A stretch of DNA of 64,000 nucleotides from Rhynchopus euleeides (taxonomy: Eukaryota > Euglenozoa > Diplonemea > Diplonemida > Diplonemidae): the NCBI GenBank assembly GCA_963210315.1, contig OY723245.1, positions 124,001 to 188,000 on the forward strand, read 5' to 3'. Below the pieces are notes generated by a model, which saw only the letters and a program-made list of their open reading frames with translations, was not told the origin of the DNA and ran no database searches. Positions 21,743 through 31,888 of this stretch are shown here, one piece after another. A program made the position numbers and the translations under genes. How positions within the stretch are numbered: the stretch's first letter is position 1; every line of letters starts with the position of its first letter.

Positions 21743-22304
21743 TGGAACAGGGGTTGAGTTGTCTCGAGACAGAGAGACGAAGCAATGGGGGGAGTGGGGC
21801 AGCTAGGGGGACAAGAGCTACTGGGAGTAGTAAAGTAAGGCACAGATGCAGGGAGGTGCGTCACCGAGATGTAGTGAGTTGCTCGGTCGAAGAACAGAAG
21901 GGGGGCGCAAGAAGGCGTGCAAGGTGTAGGGCGGTCTAAGGCTCCTGTGTATTGTCTGGATGAGGGTGTGGGTTCGAGGCTCCGGTTACGGCAGAGACAC
22001 CCCTCCCCCAGCAACAGGTGAAACTATTAACCTATTCGATGAGCTCCACAACGCGCTGACGACGGGGCGAGCAGAAGACAATGAAACGGACCTGGTGCGA
22101 GGTAACCTTTTTAGTCAGTGTAGATGCACCGAGCGAGCTCTGGGACTGCCTCCACACACACACCCCATACACTCCCAGTGCACCACCGCACAACTTTCAA
22201 CGATATTCTGACTAGACGCACTTCTGCCGATTCTATCAGACCTCGACTTCGGGCCTCTTCTCCCTCATCTCGCCTCTGCTCGGTTGCCCCCCTTGTGGCC
22301 TGTC
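21743..22304. other. Intergenic, no gene seen
   Basis: Spacer between the ZFAND1-like gene and the Nudix gene. A GGTCTAAGGC...GGGTTCGAGGC pair near 21935-21977 mimics tRNA A- and B-boxes but the arms do not pair. Confidence 0.4.
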
Positions 22305-23000
22305 TCATGAGCTCTTCGCATGCGACATGAAGACGCCGAGAATCACGCGGTTCCCCTGGTCCTTCCCGAAGTAGGGACCAGCGGCAATATCCTCCAGGTC
22401 CTTCCACACAAGCTCCTTCAGGTCGTCTGCCGCCTTGGCAGCGGATGCCTGCTCCGCAGACATGGTGCACTGCACCGCGAAGTTCAGCGCCGGCACCCCT
22501 GTGTCTTTGTACATCTCGGGGACACCGTCACCGAGGAGCCGGCAGTCCCTGGGGGTAAGGCCAAACTCCTCAGACACCTCCCGCTCGGCACCCTGCAGCA
22601 CCGTCTCGCCCTGCCGCACGAAGCCCCCCGGGAAGTCGAGCATGCCCGACTCCCTCCGCAGCCCCATCAGCAGCGTGCTGCGCGTCCCAGGCTTCAGCAG
22701 CATGATGGTCGTGGCGGGGCGTGGCGCACGCGCCTCCCACAACACCTCCCCGGCACACGTGGGGTACCACAGGCCCTCGAACTTCTCGTACCTCAGGGGC
22801 TCCTGGGCGAAGGGGCAGTAGCGGTAGCGCCGCCAGTGGGTGTCGGTCTCTGCCGGGTTGACGAAGCGCAGTGCCTTCTCAGGTGCTGTCGGGTGCACAG
22901 GCGTGGGGGCTGCACGCAGAGAGGCGAGCCAGGCAACACCGAGCACGGCAGCCAGCACGCATGCGATGGCGCGCCATGTGCTTGCAGGTGGGGGTGGCAT
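22305..23000 (-). CDS. Membrane-anchored Nudix hydrolase
   Basis: This is a 231-residue protein with the start at 23000 (MPPPPASTWRA), two bases behind a CGCAACACAG acceptor-like signal. A single hydrophobic helix at residues 11-28 (AIACVLAAVLGVAWLASL) is a signal anchor or signal peptide. A reduced Cys motif follows (YCPF...YPTCAG, residues 61-83), like the zinc ribbon of NADH-pyrophosphatase-type Nudix proteins. The Nudix box is complete at about 126-148: GFVRQGETVLQGAEREVSEEFG, fitting G-x5-E-x7-REU-x-EE-x-GU. It hydrolyses a nucleoside diphosphate linked to some moiety X; the substrate is not predictable. The hydrophobic helix suggests action in or facing a membrane compartment. Confidence 0.88.
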   Translation of the reverse strand: MPPPPASTWRAIACVLAAVLGVAWLASLRAAPTPVHPTAPEKALRFVNPAETDTHWRRYRYCPFAQEPLRYEKFEGLWYPTCAGEVLWEARAPRPATTIMLLKPGTRSTLLMGLRRESGMLDFPGGFVRQGETVLQGAEREVSEEFGLTPRDCRLLGDGVPEMYKDTGVPALNFAVQCTMSAEQASAAKAADDLKELVWKDLEDIAAGPYFGKDQGNRVILGVFMSHAKSS

Positions 23001-23177
23001 TGCTGTGTTGCGGCCACGTGTGTCAGCAAGATGCGATGTAACTCCTAATTCCAGGCAATGCTTCCACAGGGGACGCAACAGTGTGTGGGGCGAGTGGGCG
23101 GGGCTATTTCGGGATGCGTGCAGAGAGGTGGTGACGACTCAGACGGACGGTTCCTGGCGAGTGCTGGCGAGGCAATG

Positions 23178-23590
23178 CCCATATACGTATGGGTACAAGA
23201 TTACGTATGGTTACAAAAAACTTTACTTTCCCATATACCTGGGACCCCCGTGTTTAGGCCCCCCCCCCTGGGGGTCTGGGGGGGCTTAAACACAGGGGGG
23301 CCTAAACACGGGGGTGGGCTGTTCTGGAGGGTCATCAGGTGGCCGCTAGGCCACCTGATGCCCTCCAAGTGCTGTCAGAGTCGAAAAGTGGGGTGCCAAA
23401 AGTCCATCCGGACCGGAATCACCCCCCTACGACAGCAGCGGAAGAGGTCATAGTGGTCTCCACCGTGCCACCCCCGTGTAAAAGCCCCCCCTGTGTTTAG
23501 GCCCCCCCCTGGCCGAAATTGGCCTCCAGGGGGGGCCTAAACACGGGGGGCCCCAGGTACGTATGGTTACCAACACCATACGTATATGGG
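23178..23590. repeat. 413-bp foldback / MITE-like element
   Basis: The outer ends are inverted copies: CCCATATACGTATGG at 23178-23192 and CCATACGTATATGGG at 23576-23590. The similarity continues inward through TACGTATGGTTAC and a GTGTTTAGGCCCCCC block, so each arm is roughly 60-90 bp. Near the centre is a second near-perfect hairpin with arms of 18-19 bp (23326-23344 and 23349-23366, loop GCTA). It has no ORF. Palindromes nested like this are typical of non-autonomous foldback DNA elements. Confidence 0.75.
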
Positions 23591-24050
23591 CAAATATGTT
23601 TCCCGACAAGAGTTTGGCCATATTTTCAGAAATTTCTGACTTCCACTGGATTTCCACCCAGAAGCCAAAATTTCCAGATTTTCAGTGGATTTCCAGCCAA
23701 AACTCAGAATTTCAGGCTTCACAGGGCTTTTCAGCCCAAAGCCTAAAATTCCAAATTTCTGCTAGACCTTCACACAACCCTGGACTTTCAGTCAGAACCA
23801 AAATTCTTGCCTCAGGATTCTCCTGGATTTTCAATCAACCTGAGATTTCTCAAGTTGAGGAGGCTTTCAGTCAGAACTGAAAAGTTCCAGAGTTTTGGTG
23901 GACTGGACAACACTTGGTTGAAATCCACCAGAACTTGGAACCTCGAGGTCAGACAGAAAGGGTGTCACAGAACTTGGAAAACTGGCTTGGTTGACAATTC
24001 AGGAGAAGTTTCCCTGGACTTGGAATTTGGTTCTCTGGCATGGCGCAGCC
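23591..24050. repeat. AT-richer block of degenerate short repeats
   Basis: Abruptly lower GC than its surroundings. It is built from diverged units around TTTCCAGxxTTTCAG in the left half and the complementary CTTGGAA/CCACCAGAACTTGG in the right half, so the block may be one large worn inverted repeat. It directly abuts the foldback element. No coding signal. Confidence 0.5.
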
Positions 24051-24771
24051 ATGGCCCCTTTATGGGTGGGGGTGGGGAGGGGGAGCGGGGAATATGAGTA
24101 TATGAGGCGATGCTGCAGGTAGCAGGGGAGTTCAAGGGGCAGTGGATGTGGGTGAGGGTGAGGGTGGGGTGGGGAAAGGCGCCAGGCGTGATTCGAAGGG
24201 CATCGGGCAGGGCAGCTGGCAGGACCTTTGGGGCCTTTGAGGCAGTTGCTGCCAGGGAGCAGGTGCGGTGGTACAGGAGAGGCACGTGGAGGCGGTGCAG
24301 CCGCGTGGCAACGCGGTTGTCAACCCCCATGTGCCAAGGAGGGGTGTGTTGTCCAACACAGCATTGGGTGGGTTGAAGAAGGTCCCCCGCCCGTTGCCCG
24401 TTGGCTTCAGGCCGGGAGTTGCCTCTTCCTTCCCTTCCGCTTACATGCGGTGTCCAACACAACAGCACCCCTTTCCATCCATTCAAAGTCAGCTGAGCTG
24501 GCGCAGGCACCCCCCCGTGAAAACGGGGCGCGCAACGCAGAGAAAGACTCAAAGACTCATACAAAGTTCTTGTTGCAGCAGTGGAGAACCGCACCGAGCC
24601 ACATGCTCTTGGTGCGCCCCCACAGGAAACACGGACACACACACGTCGTAACCCCCTCAAACGTACCACCCCCACCTCAACCCACCTACACCCCCGCAAG
24701 TTGACAACGGACAGGCCAGCTCTGGTGTGCTGAACCGTACTGCTGCCACCCCGTTGGGACACTCGCGGCCT
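24051..24771. other. Intergenic, no gene seen
   Basis: GC-rich spacer downstream (on the minus strand) of the four-helix membrane protein gene. A G-rich stretch at 24064-24090 is the only landmark. Confidence 0.4.
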
Positions 24772-25776
24772 TCACACCGCAAGGAACGACTTCTCAATAT
24801 CAGGGGCTGTTTTGGATTGCTGGAAGCGGAGGTGCCAGTCTTCGCCTGCGCGGCGGTCGACAGGTTTGACGTAAGAGAGGTGGTTCGGGTGGTCCAGGTT
24901 GACCTGCAGTGCAGCTGTCTGGTGGGCGTGCAGCATTGGGCGCAGCGCGTCGTAGTCGTTTATCGCGTCGTTGAAGTCCAGAGTGACAGCGGCCCCAAGC
25001 ACCACCACCACGCTGAGCAGGATAGAAAAGCTGAGCTTTGCCTGGACTTCCGACAGGGATGCGTTGCACCCCGTCACAATGACGAGTGAGGCGTAGCTGG
25101 GGTCGCAGAGCGCAAGCTGCTGCACCTCATCCTCCGACACGATGTAGATGTAGATGGTCAGCACGTAGAGCGTCCACATCTGCGAGACGAAAAAGAGCCT
25201 CGCGAAGAATTCGCTGACACTGTGCCCTGCATACAGCCCGATCGTAGCGCTGAAAATACCGACAATGCCGCAGAAAATGTCGCTGAAGGTGTTCTCGCCC
25301 GTCTTGACCTTTATGGACGACAGGACGGCAAAGATGAACGTCACGATGCACAGCACCAGCTGCACACCAGAGGCTATCTTCTGCGTGAGTGTCAGGCGTA
25401 TCATGCGTGCCTCCGGGCCCTCCTTCCCGTTGAAGACCTGGAGGAACTTTGTGGTCATGTTCCGCTGCTCGATGTCCTCATCGATGAACTGGGGTGCATG
25501 TGCTGCCTCCTGGACAGATGCGGTGCTCTGGGACTCCGTGTCGTCGTCCAGTTCAATCGTCTCCTTCAGCGCTTCGCGCTTGACACGCTCTCGTCGCGAC
25601 ATTGTGATGGCCTTCTTCTTCCATTTCGAGAGCTTTCCGACCACCATGGACGTGTCGCCCAATTGGAGCGACTGGCTCTCGCCGCGAGCGAGGCTGTCGT
25701 CATCATGGGCGGTTTCGACCGTCCTGAAATCGAAATTCGGCACCAAGGCACTGAGGCCCTGGCCATTTCTGAACAT
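24772..25776 (-). CDS. Four-helix membrane protein (unrecognised)
   Basis: This is the complete copy, about 334 residues from the ATG at 25776 (MFRNGQGLSALVPNF). The ORF is open for another 63 codons upstream but that part is proline/histidine-rich and is preceded by an acceptor-like CACTGCAG, so I prefer the internal ATG. An N-terminal cytosolic region of about 130 residues has a basic patch (KLSKWKKKAITMSRRERVKR). Four hydrophobic spans follow, including LVLCIVTFIFAVLSS and ILLSVVVVLGAAVTL. The loop between spans 3 and 4 has two Cys (LALCDPSYASLVIVTGC) that could form a disulfide. I do not recognise the family. The duplication seam at 25133 passes through this gene without any disturbance. 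Confidence 0.72.
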   Translation of the reverse strand: MFRNGQGLSALVPNFDFRTVETAHDDDSLARGESQSLQLGDTSMVVGKLSKWKKKAITMSRRERVKREALKETIELDDDTESQSTASVQEAAHAPQFIDEDIEQRNMTTKFLQVFNGKEGPEARMIRLTLTQKIASGVQLVLCIVTFIFAVLSSIKVKTGENTFSDIFCGIVGIFSATIGLYAGHSVSEFFARLFFVSQMWTLYVLTIYIYIVSEDEVQQLALCDPSYASLVIVTGCNASLSEVQAKLSFSILLSVVVVLGAAVTLDFNDAINDYDALRPMLHAHQTAALQVNLDHPNHLSYVKPVDRRAGEDWHLRFQQSKTAPDIEKSFLAV

Positions 25777-26479
25777 TGTTGCGTCTAGCTCATCAAACAA
25801 GCCAGAGTGGATGCCCTGCAGTGCGTCGTGATGGCACACCACACACAGACCTGCCTGACAGGCAGAGAGGCAGGAGAACAAATCAAGCGCAAGGCCAGGG
25901 GCGGGGGGAGGCGGCGGAGGGCGGTGGGCGTGCGTTTCCATTCCCGTTGCTCTGTGGGTTCGCACTCTGAAAAGAGTAGCGAGAGGCCAACAACCACAGG
26001 CGCACGACGCGGTCTGGTGGGCCTGGCTAGGCCAGGCTAGCCGGGTTTCGACGAGTCGGAATGAAGTCCGAGACCCGACAACCGAGTCGTGCGTTCAAGA
26101 GGGAGGCGGGCGGAGAACACACAGTGTGTGAAGTGGCATGAATCTTCGGTGCCTCAGGGGCGTCACGGTTCCTTTGCAACTTCGTTGCTGCACTTTGCGG
26201 AAAACGAGGTCCACACTGCCGAATCACGATTCAACAGGAAAAAACGCCTCGAACACAACCAAGCAAAACGTGACCCTGCCAACAAAAATGAGGGTATTTT
26301 TTTCAAAAGCAACCACAGAACACCCCCCGACTCGTTGTGTACCCCACTACCACCACCACCCTCCACCCCCCGTCAATAAAGGGCACAGAAACACTCACCC
26401 AGTTTGGGCACATGCCAGAACGCATCAAGAAAGAGAAGGGGAACTTGTTGGGGTTCTGAGCTGGAATTCAGGTCATCAC
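25777..26479. other. Intergenic, copy 2
   Basis: Same as 645-1347; no gene seen. Confidence 0.5.
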
Positions 26480-28114
26480 TCACCGCGACGCACAGCGCAC
26501 GGTGAGGGTATCTGCGGGACTCCTCCGGCAGTTCTGCGCGGTGGCAAAACCAGCCGCACGCAGGTGCGGGTCCTCCAGGAGGTCAGGATTGGCACACGCC
26601 TGTGGCGAGGACATGCCTGTCAGGGCAATCTGCGCAATGCTCGCCAGCCGCACGGCCGACTTCGACGTCACACCTATGGCCCGCAGGTGCTCCGCAGGGG
26701 CACGGTATTTGCTCTTCAGCATGTGCACCTCACTCGCCGAAGGCACAAACGACGGCGTCGAGGCAAGGTAGTCGATGTAGCGCCTGTCAGCCATCAGGCG
26801 CTGTGCAGCTACGCGCGGCACATTCCTCCGCTTCGCCCCGAACCTCTCTGCAGCACGGATGTCAGCCTCGGGGGCGTCGTCCACCACCTTTGAGCTGGTC
26901 TGCGTCGCAGGGCACAGCCTGTTGCTGCGCAGCAGCTTTGTGTGAACGGCATGCTGGTACTGCGTCCTGACGATGGGGTTGGGTGTGGCGGCGCGCTGTG
27001 CGCACCACAGCTGCGGCGCTTCTCTCGGGGAGGAGATGTTGTGGACCTTCGACTTGTGGTTGATGGTGTACGATGCGGCAGGGCTGGCGTACCGTATCCC
27101 GGCGCGCTGCGGTGCCGGATCGTTCCCGATGTATGCAACGCTGCGGGAGAGGACCTGCCTACGGGCCCACGCATCCATCGGCTTGTTTGCCTCACTGGCG
27201 AGCAGCGCGTCCGCACGGTATGCGTGGTGCCCGTCACCCAGGAAGGGCTCGCGATCTGTCGCCGTCACATCGCGGAGCCTGTCGCGCAGATGCGCCATCT
27301 CGCTCAGATGCGACATGGGGGCGTCCCTCGCACGCCCCTCGCGCATCTCCGACTTGGTGTTGTCGAGTTTGCTCTCGATCTTTTCCAACCCCAACGCCTT
27401 CCCGCCCTTCAGAGACGCTGCGGACACCCTGCTCCCCCCCCGGGTCGACCTCGCCCCAACGGCGGCAGGCAGCAGCTGCGAGAAGGAGGGTATTGAGGAG
27501 CGCAGCATCTTCCGCCCCCAAGCCTCGCCTTGCCCGAGGCTACGGCGGCGGTCGGAGGGGTCGGATGTGTCGAACATGGCGCTGAACTCCTCATACTCGA
27601 TGAAGCCCGACGCGTCGGTGTCCACCTCGTGGATCATGGCGTCGATGTCGATCGTCAGCTCGAAAGCCTGCACGGCGCCACGCAGGATGTCGACATCCAC
27701 ACCACCCATCTTGTCCTTCCGCCCACCCAACGCTGCAAACGCCTCCACCGTGTCGGGCACGATGGAGTCGTAGTGCCGCTGCTTCAAGGTCTCCATGATG
27801 CGCATCACGCGCTCCAGGGTCATGTGGGTGCCGGATTTGTAGCAGGTGTCGTCGAGCAGCTCGCCCAGCTCCGAGTCGGACATGCTCTGGCCCAGGCTGC
27901 GGAGGAACACCAGGATCTCGGCATGCGTCTCCAGGTGCGGCGTCGCGTTGTAGACCAGCTTCACCATCTCGATCTCATTGGGGCGCAGGCTGAGACGCGT
28001 CCTGCGCTTCATCAGGCGGACAGCCTTCCACACGTTCATGTATGTCAGCATGCACCGTTGCAGCCATCGTTTGTCGCGCTGCTCTGCGGCAGTCTTGCGC
28101 CGCCATCCCACCAT
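26480..28114 (-). CDS. EF-hand calcium-binding protein, copy 2
   Basis: Identical in translation to the copy at 1348-2982: 544 residues, one canonical EF loop at residues 165-176, an acceptor-like CACAG five bases before the ATG. If the duplication is real in the genome the organism has two identical genes. No change has accumulated in the protein, so the duplication is very recent or kept uniform by conversion. Confidence 0.8.
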   Translation of the reverse strand: MVGWRRKTAAEQRDKRWLQRCMLTYMNVWKAVRLMKRRTRLSLRPNEIEMVKLVYNATPHLETHAEILVFLRSLGQSMSDSELGELLDDTCYKSGTHMTLERVMRIMETLKQRHYDSIVPDTVEAFAALGGRKDKMGGVDVDILRGAVQAFELTIDIDAMIHEVDTDASGFIEYEEFSAMFDTSDPSDRRRSLGQGEAWGRKMLRSSIPSFSQLLPAAVGARSTRGGSRVSAASLKGGKALGLEKIESKLDNTKSEMREGRARDAPMSHLSEMAHLRDRLRDVTATDREPFLGDGHHAYRADALLASEANKPMDAWARRQVLSRSVAYIGNDPAPQRAGIRYASPAASYTINHKSKVHNISSPREAPQLWCAQRAATPNPIVRTQYQHAVHTKLLRSNRLCPATQTSSKVVDDAPEADIRAAERFGAKRRNVPRVAAQRLMADRRYIDYLASTPSFVPSASEVHMLKSKYRAPAEHLRAIGVTSKSAVRLASIAQIALTGMSSPQACANPDLLEDPHLRAAGFATAQNCRRSPADTLTVRCASR

Positions 28115-28233
28115 TGGGCCTGTGGTGGCGGTGCAGTGACACGGTGGAGATGGGTGGGGGCATGGCGGGTGGGGGCAGAGAGAGAGCCGGACGTGGAGGG
28201 GTGGGGGTGGGTGGGGTATGGGGTGTGTGTGTG

Positions 28234-29802
28234 TCACAGGCGCACGCTTACCCCGGCGTCGTGGAGGAGCTGCAGGAAGCGCGTGCGGTGGCCTTGGCTG
28301 AGGCTGCGCAGGGCAGGGGTATTTGCAAAGGGCTGGAATGAGGGGGCGCAGCTCCGCCACGCAGCGCGCGACATCCCCTCTGCGAGGAAGACAACCCTGC
28401 ACACATCGAGCGGGTGGGCGCTGGCAGCCTGTGCGCTTGTGTGATACAGCAGGTGGCTGATGAGGTTGTAATCGGTGTACCCCACATACTGCAGGGATCT
28501 TAGGAGGCGCAGTATATGCACAATGTCAAGCTGGTGGACAAGGCCGTACTGCATCATGTGAGCGACCAACAAGCCGCATGTGTCATGCGCATCCAGGGAG
28601 AGCTGTGCACGCAGACTGCTGACAGCAACACAAGCCTTGAGCACCAGCGCAGCGCTGTGCTCCATCCGGTGGTTCTCAGCAATGATGATCCGCGCGAGGT
28701 TATCGCAGCCAGTCTGCACGCGGAGTTGCGACGCAGAATCGAGTAATGATACTGCCTGGGGCAGCGACAGCTGCAGGCTTCCGCACGAATGCTGCCTGTG
28801 CAGCTTGTTCCAGACAGGGCGGCACTCCTCGCGCACAGTGGCGGCCGCTGCGAGGAGAGTGCACAGAATATCTGGCGTGGGGGACGCCAGCCTGTCTGCG
28901 ATTCGCCTCACTGTGCCGCGGTGCAGCTTGGACGGCACGTCGCGAAGCAGCACGAGCAGGGCGAGGTGCTGGGCCTGCGTGAAGACACCCACACCCTCCC
29001 GCAGGCAGCGCGCCACACGCTCATCCCGCATGGCACGCTCCGCACGGTGACAGCACACAGCGTTCAGAACCGCCACCGCCGTGGCGCTGCTGGTCTTCCC
29101 CCTCTGCACCGCCTGCATCACAAGCATATGCACAGCATCGGCAGGCACCTCCAGGCCACGCATGCACCTGAGCACCTCTGCCGCACCCTCCTGATCTAGG
29201 GGTGTCTTGCGCGACATGAAGTATTGGGCACAGGCTGCCACAAGACCCGACTGCTCTTCGAATCCCTCATGACGCCGAGACTCTCTCAGGATGCAACAGG
29301 CCGCGACGACATCGCCCAGCTGGGACCCATCGGCACCCTGCATGCTCTCGAGGCAGGCACGCGCCAGGCAGGCAAACGACGCCAGGTCCCGCGACTTGCT
29401 GAAGGCATGCATCAACGACGTGACTTCCTGCGCGACGAGCGACAGCTTCTGCGCCTCGGCTGCATCGCACAGGGCACGCGACAGGGGCCCACACAGCTGG
29501 CGAGCCCCTTGGGACAGCGCTGCAGCAGACACGACCAGCGAGCACAGGGTCTGCTGGCTGACGGCCTCACCAGAGGGCCTCCTCAGCACACGCCTGGCAT
29601 GCTGCACCGACTGCACGATAAGAGCCTCATGCACCACACGCGCCCTCCCAAAGCAAGACACAGCGGTGGCGACAGAGCTGGCCGAAATCCTCCTGTCGCT
29701 CCATACGCAGTAGTCATCGCCAACCTCTGCTGACCACACGGGGAGACCCCGCAGCTTGCGCAGCGCATGGCGCTGCTCACGCACGCATGGCGGCACCCGC
29801 AT
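28234..29802 (-). CDS. Helical-repeat protein (FASTK/heptatricopeptide-like), copy 2
   Basis: Identical in translation to 3102-4670; see that entry for the 522-residue helix-pair architecture and the proposed organellar RNA-binding role. Confidence 0.7.
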   Translation of the reverse strand: MRVPPCVREQRHALRKLRGLPVWSAEVGDDYCVWSDRRISASSVATAVSCFGRARVVHEALIVQSVQHARRVLRRPSGEAVSQQTLCSLVVSAAALSQGARQLCGPLSRALCDAAEAQKLSLVAQEVTSLMHAFSKSRDLASFACLARACLESMQGADGSQLGDVVAACCILRESRRHEGFEEQSGLVAACAQYFMSRKTPLDQEGAAEVLRCMRGLEVPADAVHMLVMQAVQRGKTSSATAVAVLNAVCCHRAERAMRDERVARCLREGVGVFTQAQHLALLVLLRDVPSKLHRGTVRRIADRLASPTPDILCTLLAAAATVREECRPVWNKLHRQHSCGSLQLSLPQAVSLLDSASQLRVQTGCDNLARIIIAENHRMEHSAALVLKACVAVSSLRAQLSLDAHDTCGLLVAHMMQYGLVHQLDIVHILRLLRSLQYVGYTDYNLISHLLYHTSAQAASAHPLDVCRVVFLAEGMSRAAWRSCAPSFQPFANTPALRSLSQGHRTRFLQLLHDAGVSVRL

Positions 29803-30136
29803 GCATCGGCCTGTGTCTGGGTGGTGGGTGGTGGGGGTGGTAGAGGGCGGTTGGTTTCCTTCATCCACAACACCCCCTGAAGTGCTCTCCACAGCCCGAC
29901 ACACAACAACCCTCGCAACGAAATGAGCGCCGTCAGGAGTAGGGGGGGGGGGGTCGGGGGGTAGGGCTGGGGGGTGGGGGGGAAGGGGCAATTCTCTGTT
30001 CACGAATCCCACCGAACCCGCCCCACACCACCCCCCTCGAGGCAGACTTCCTGGTGGCTGTGGCCACACACCCCAACCCACCCCCAACCCCAGACAGACG
30101 TAACAGAGCCTCCCCGCACACACCCCTCGCAGGACG
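29803..30136. other. Intergenic, copy 2
   Basis: Same as 4671-5004; G-runs, no gene. Confidence 0.5.
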
Positions 30137-30886
30137 TTAGGCAGACGAGGCGCCCTGTTGCGACTCGGCTGCTGCTGCAGCATCCTCTGCCTTCTTCGCA
30201 GGCGTGTCGTCGTTAATGAGGAGGAGCCGGAGGTTGACGGGGCAGGAGGACAGCAGAGGGTTGAACCCGAGCCCACCCAGGTGCATGCTGGGGATGGGGA
30301 CCGTTCTGTAGGCCATGGGCAGCTTCCAAGGAGCCTTAGCTGTCGGGAGCTTTTTGTACACCATATGCGTGTGGGTGACGCGCCGCTCACCCCAGAAGCC
30401 CTTCTTCATCCCTATGGTCCCCCTGCCTCCGATGTGCCACGTCGCCTGCACGGCGTGCTTCTTCCCGCGGTGCCACATGTGAAGCGCGGCAGGCATGTTC
30501 GACGCCCGGGACCCCGTCATCTCCACCTTTTTGTTCAGCGACTCGGTGGCTGGGCGGATCAGGAAGGGGACCTCCTGGTCCTTCATCTCCGACACGTCCT
30601 CCAGCAGCACCGGGTCCACAGTGCGGATGACTTTCTGATGGACGCGGTGCATCCACCTCTTGTGGAAGTCATCCCCGGGGCCAATCTCATCAGACACTGC
30701 GCTCTGGCCTTCAGGTGACTTCGAAGCAGGCCCAGGTGTGGGCACAGCGGCGACCTTTCCAGGGAGGTCCCCCACGTCATTCATGATCTTCGTCAGCGCG
30801 GACTGGATCCACTTGTCGTGGAAGGCCACGGCATCCGTCTCGGCAATGCCATCAGAAATGGCCCTCAGGAACTGCGTGCGCCGCAT
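30137..30886 (-). CDS. Unrecognised 249-residue protein, copy 2
   Basis: Identical in translation to 5005-5754, including the two FHxxW blocks. Confidence 0.65.
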   Translation of the reverse strand: MRRTQFLRAISDGIAETDAVAFHDKWIQSALTKIMNDVGDLPGKVAAVPTPGPASKSPEGQSAVSDEIGPGDDFHKRWMHRVHQKVIRTVDPVLLEDVSEMKDQEVPFLIRPATESLNKKVEMTGSRASNMPAALHMWHRGKKHAVQATWHIGGRGTIGMKKGFWGERRVTHTHMVYKKLPTAKAPWKLPMAYRTVPIPSMHLGGLGFNPLLSSCPVNLRLLLINDDTPAKKAEDAAAAAESQQGASSA

Positions 30887-31888
30887 CGTGGCGCGGGTGG
30901 GGGGTGGGGGAGGGGTGTGCGATAAGAACGCACACAGCCCCTCCCCCTTCCCCACCCTCGGGTGCGAGGGGCCGCCCCTCCCTGTCCCTGCAAGGTGGTG
31001 TGGCGTGGGTGGGTGTGCGGGTAGGGGGAAGGGGGGGGGGGGGTGGCACAATGCAGAAGAGGCTGTGGCTGCGTGGGGAAGGAGAGGGGGTGTGGGGTGA
31101 TAGGGTGTGATGTGTGTCCACTGTGCGACAGTGGGTGGGCTGTCGCTTAACATATATCAGAAGCACACACCCACGTGGCGCTGTCCTTGGCAGGACTTTG
31201 AATTGAAAGTGCCGATATCCTTGTTGGAAAGAACCCTCATATCACACCCTCAATCAGCTGACGGTGTGGGGTGATATGGTGTGATGTGTGCCCACTGTGT
31301 GATAGTGGGTGGGCTGTAGCATCGAGAGCGGAAACCTCTCTCTCTCTGTGAGAGAGAGAGAGAGAGAGCGTTGCGGAGCACCGCATCAACAGGGAACAGG
31401 GTTGCACACAAAACAAAACAAAACAAAAACAAAAGAAACCCGGCAACCCCTTCTGGCCAGTCCTGCAAACACAGAGGAGGGGGTGGGGTGGGGGCGGGGT
31501 GGGGGTGGTGGGAGAGGTGTTCTATCTTGTCTGCCCTTGTATGTGACTGTATGGTTTACGCCATTTCCTTAAAACCCGATACCCCTGTCGCTTGGGGTAC
31601 TACATCCTTTTTTTTTACTGCTGTGTTAGAAATTTGGAGCTCGGGGTGGGGGGGAGGGCGGAGAGGGAGACAGGGGGATGGCAGGGTTGTCTTCCTGCTT
31701 CTCGTTTGCGTGTTATGTTTCTCGGGCCGATATGTATGTATAGTTGGTGGGGGGGCGGGGGTGCGGGGGTGGGGAGGGGATGGGAGGATAAACGGGTCCG
31801 CCAACCTCTTCTGGCTTAGCCTGCCTGTATTTCACCTTGTAAAAAATTTACCCCACCCCCCACCCCCACCCCCACCCCACACACACAG
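30887..31888. other. Intergenic with local repeats, copy 2
   Basis: Same as 5755-6756: twin 55-bp blocks, CT/AG hairpin microsatellite, G-runs, and the C-tract ending in CACACACAG. No endonuclease-coding exon for the LINE was found here. GTATG strings that could serve as donors occur near 31539, 31549 and 31732. Confidence 0.5.

Noticed and set aside
21930-21985. Possible tRNA gene (A-box-like GGTCTAAGGC and B-box-like GGGTTCGAGGC)
   Set aside because: The T-arm and acceptor arms do not pair and no anticodon loop can be placed; chance matches to the two boxes.
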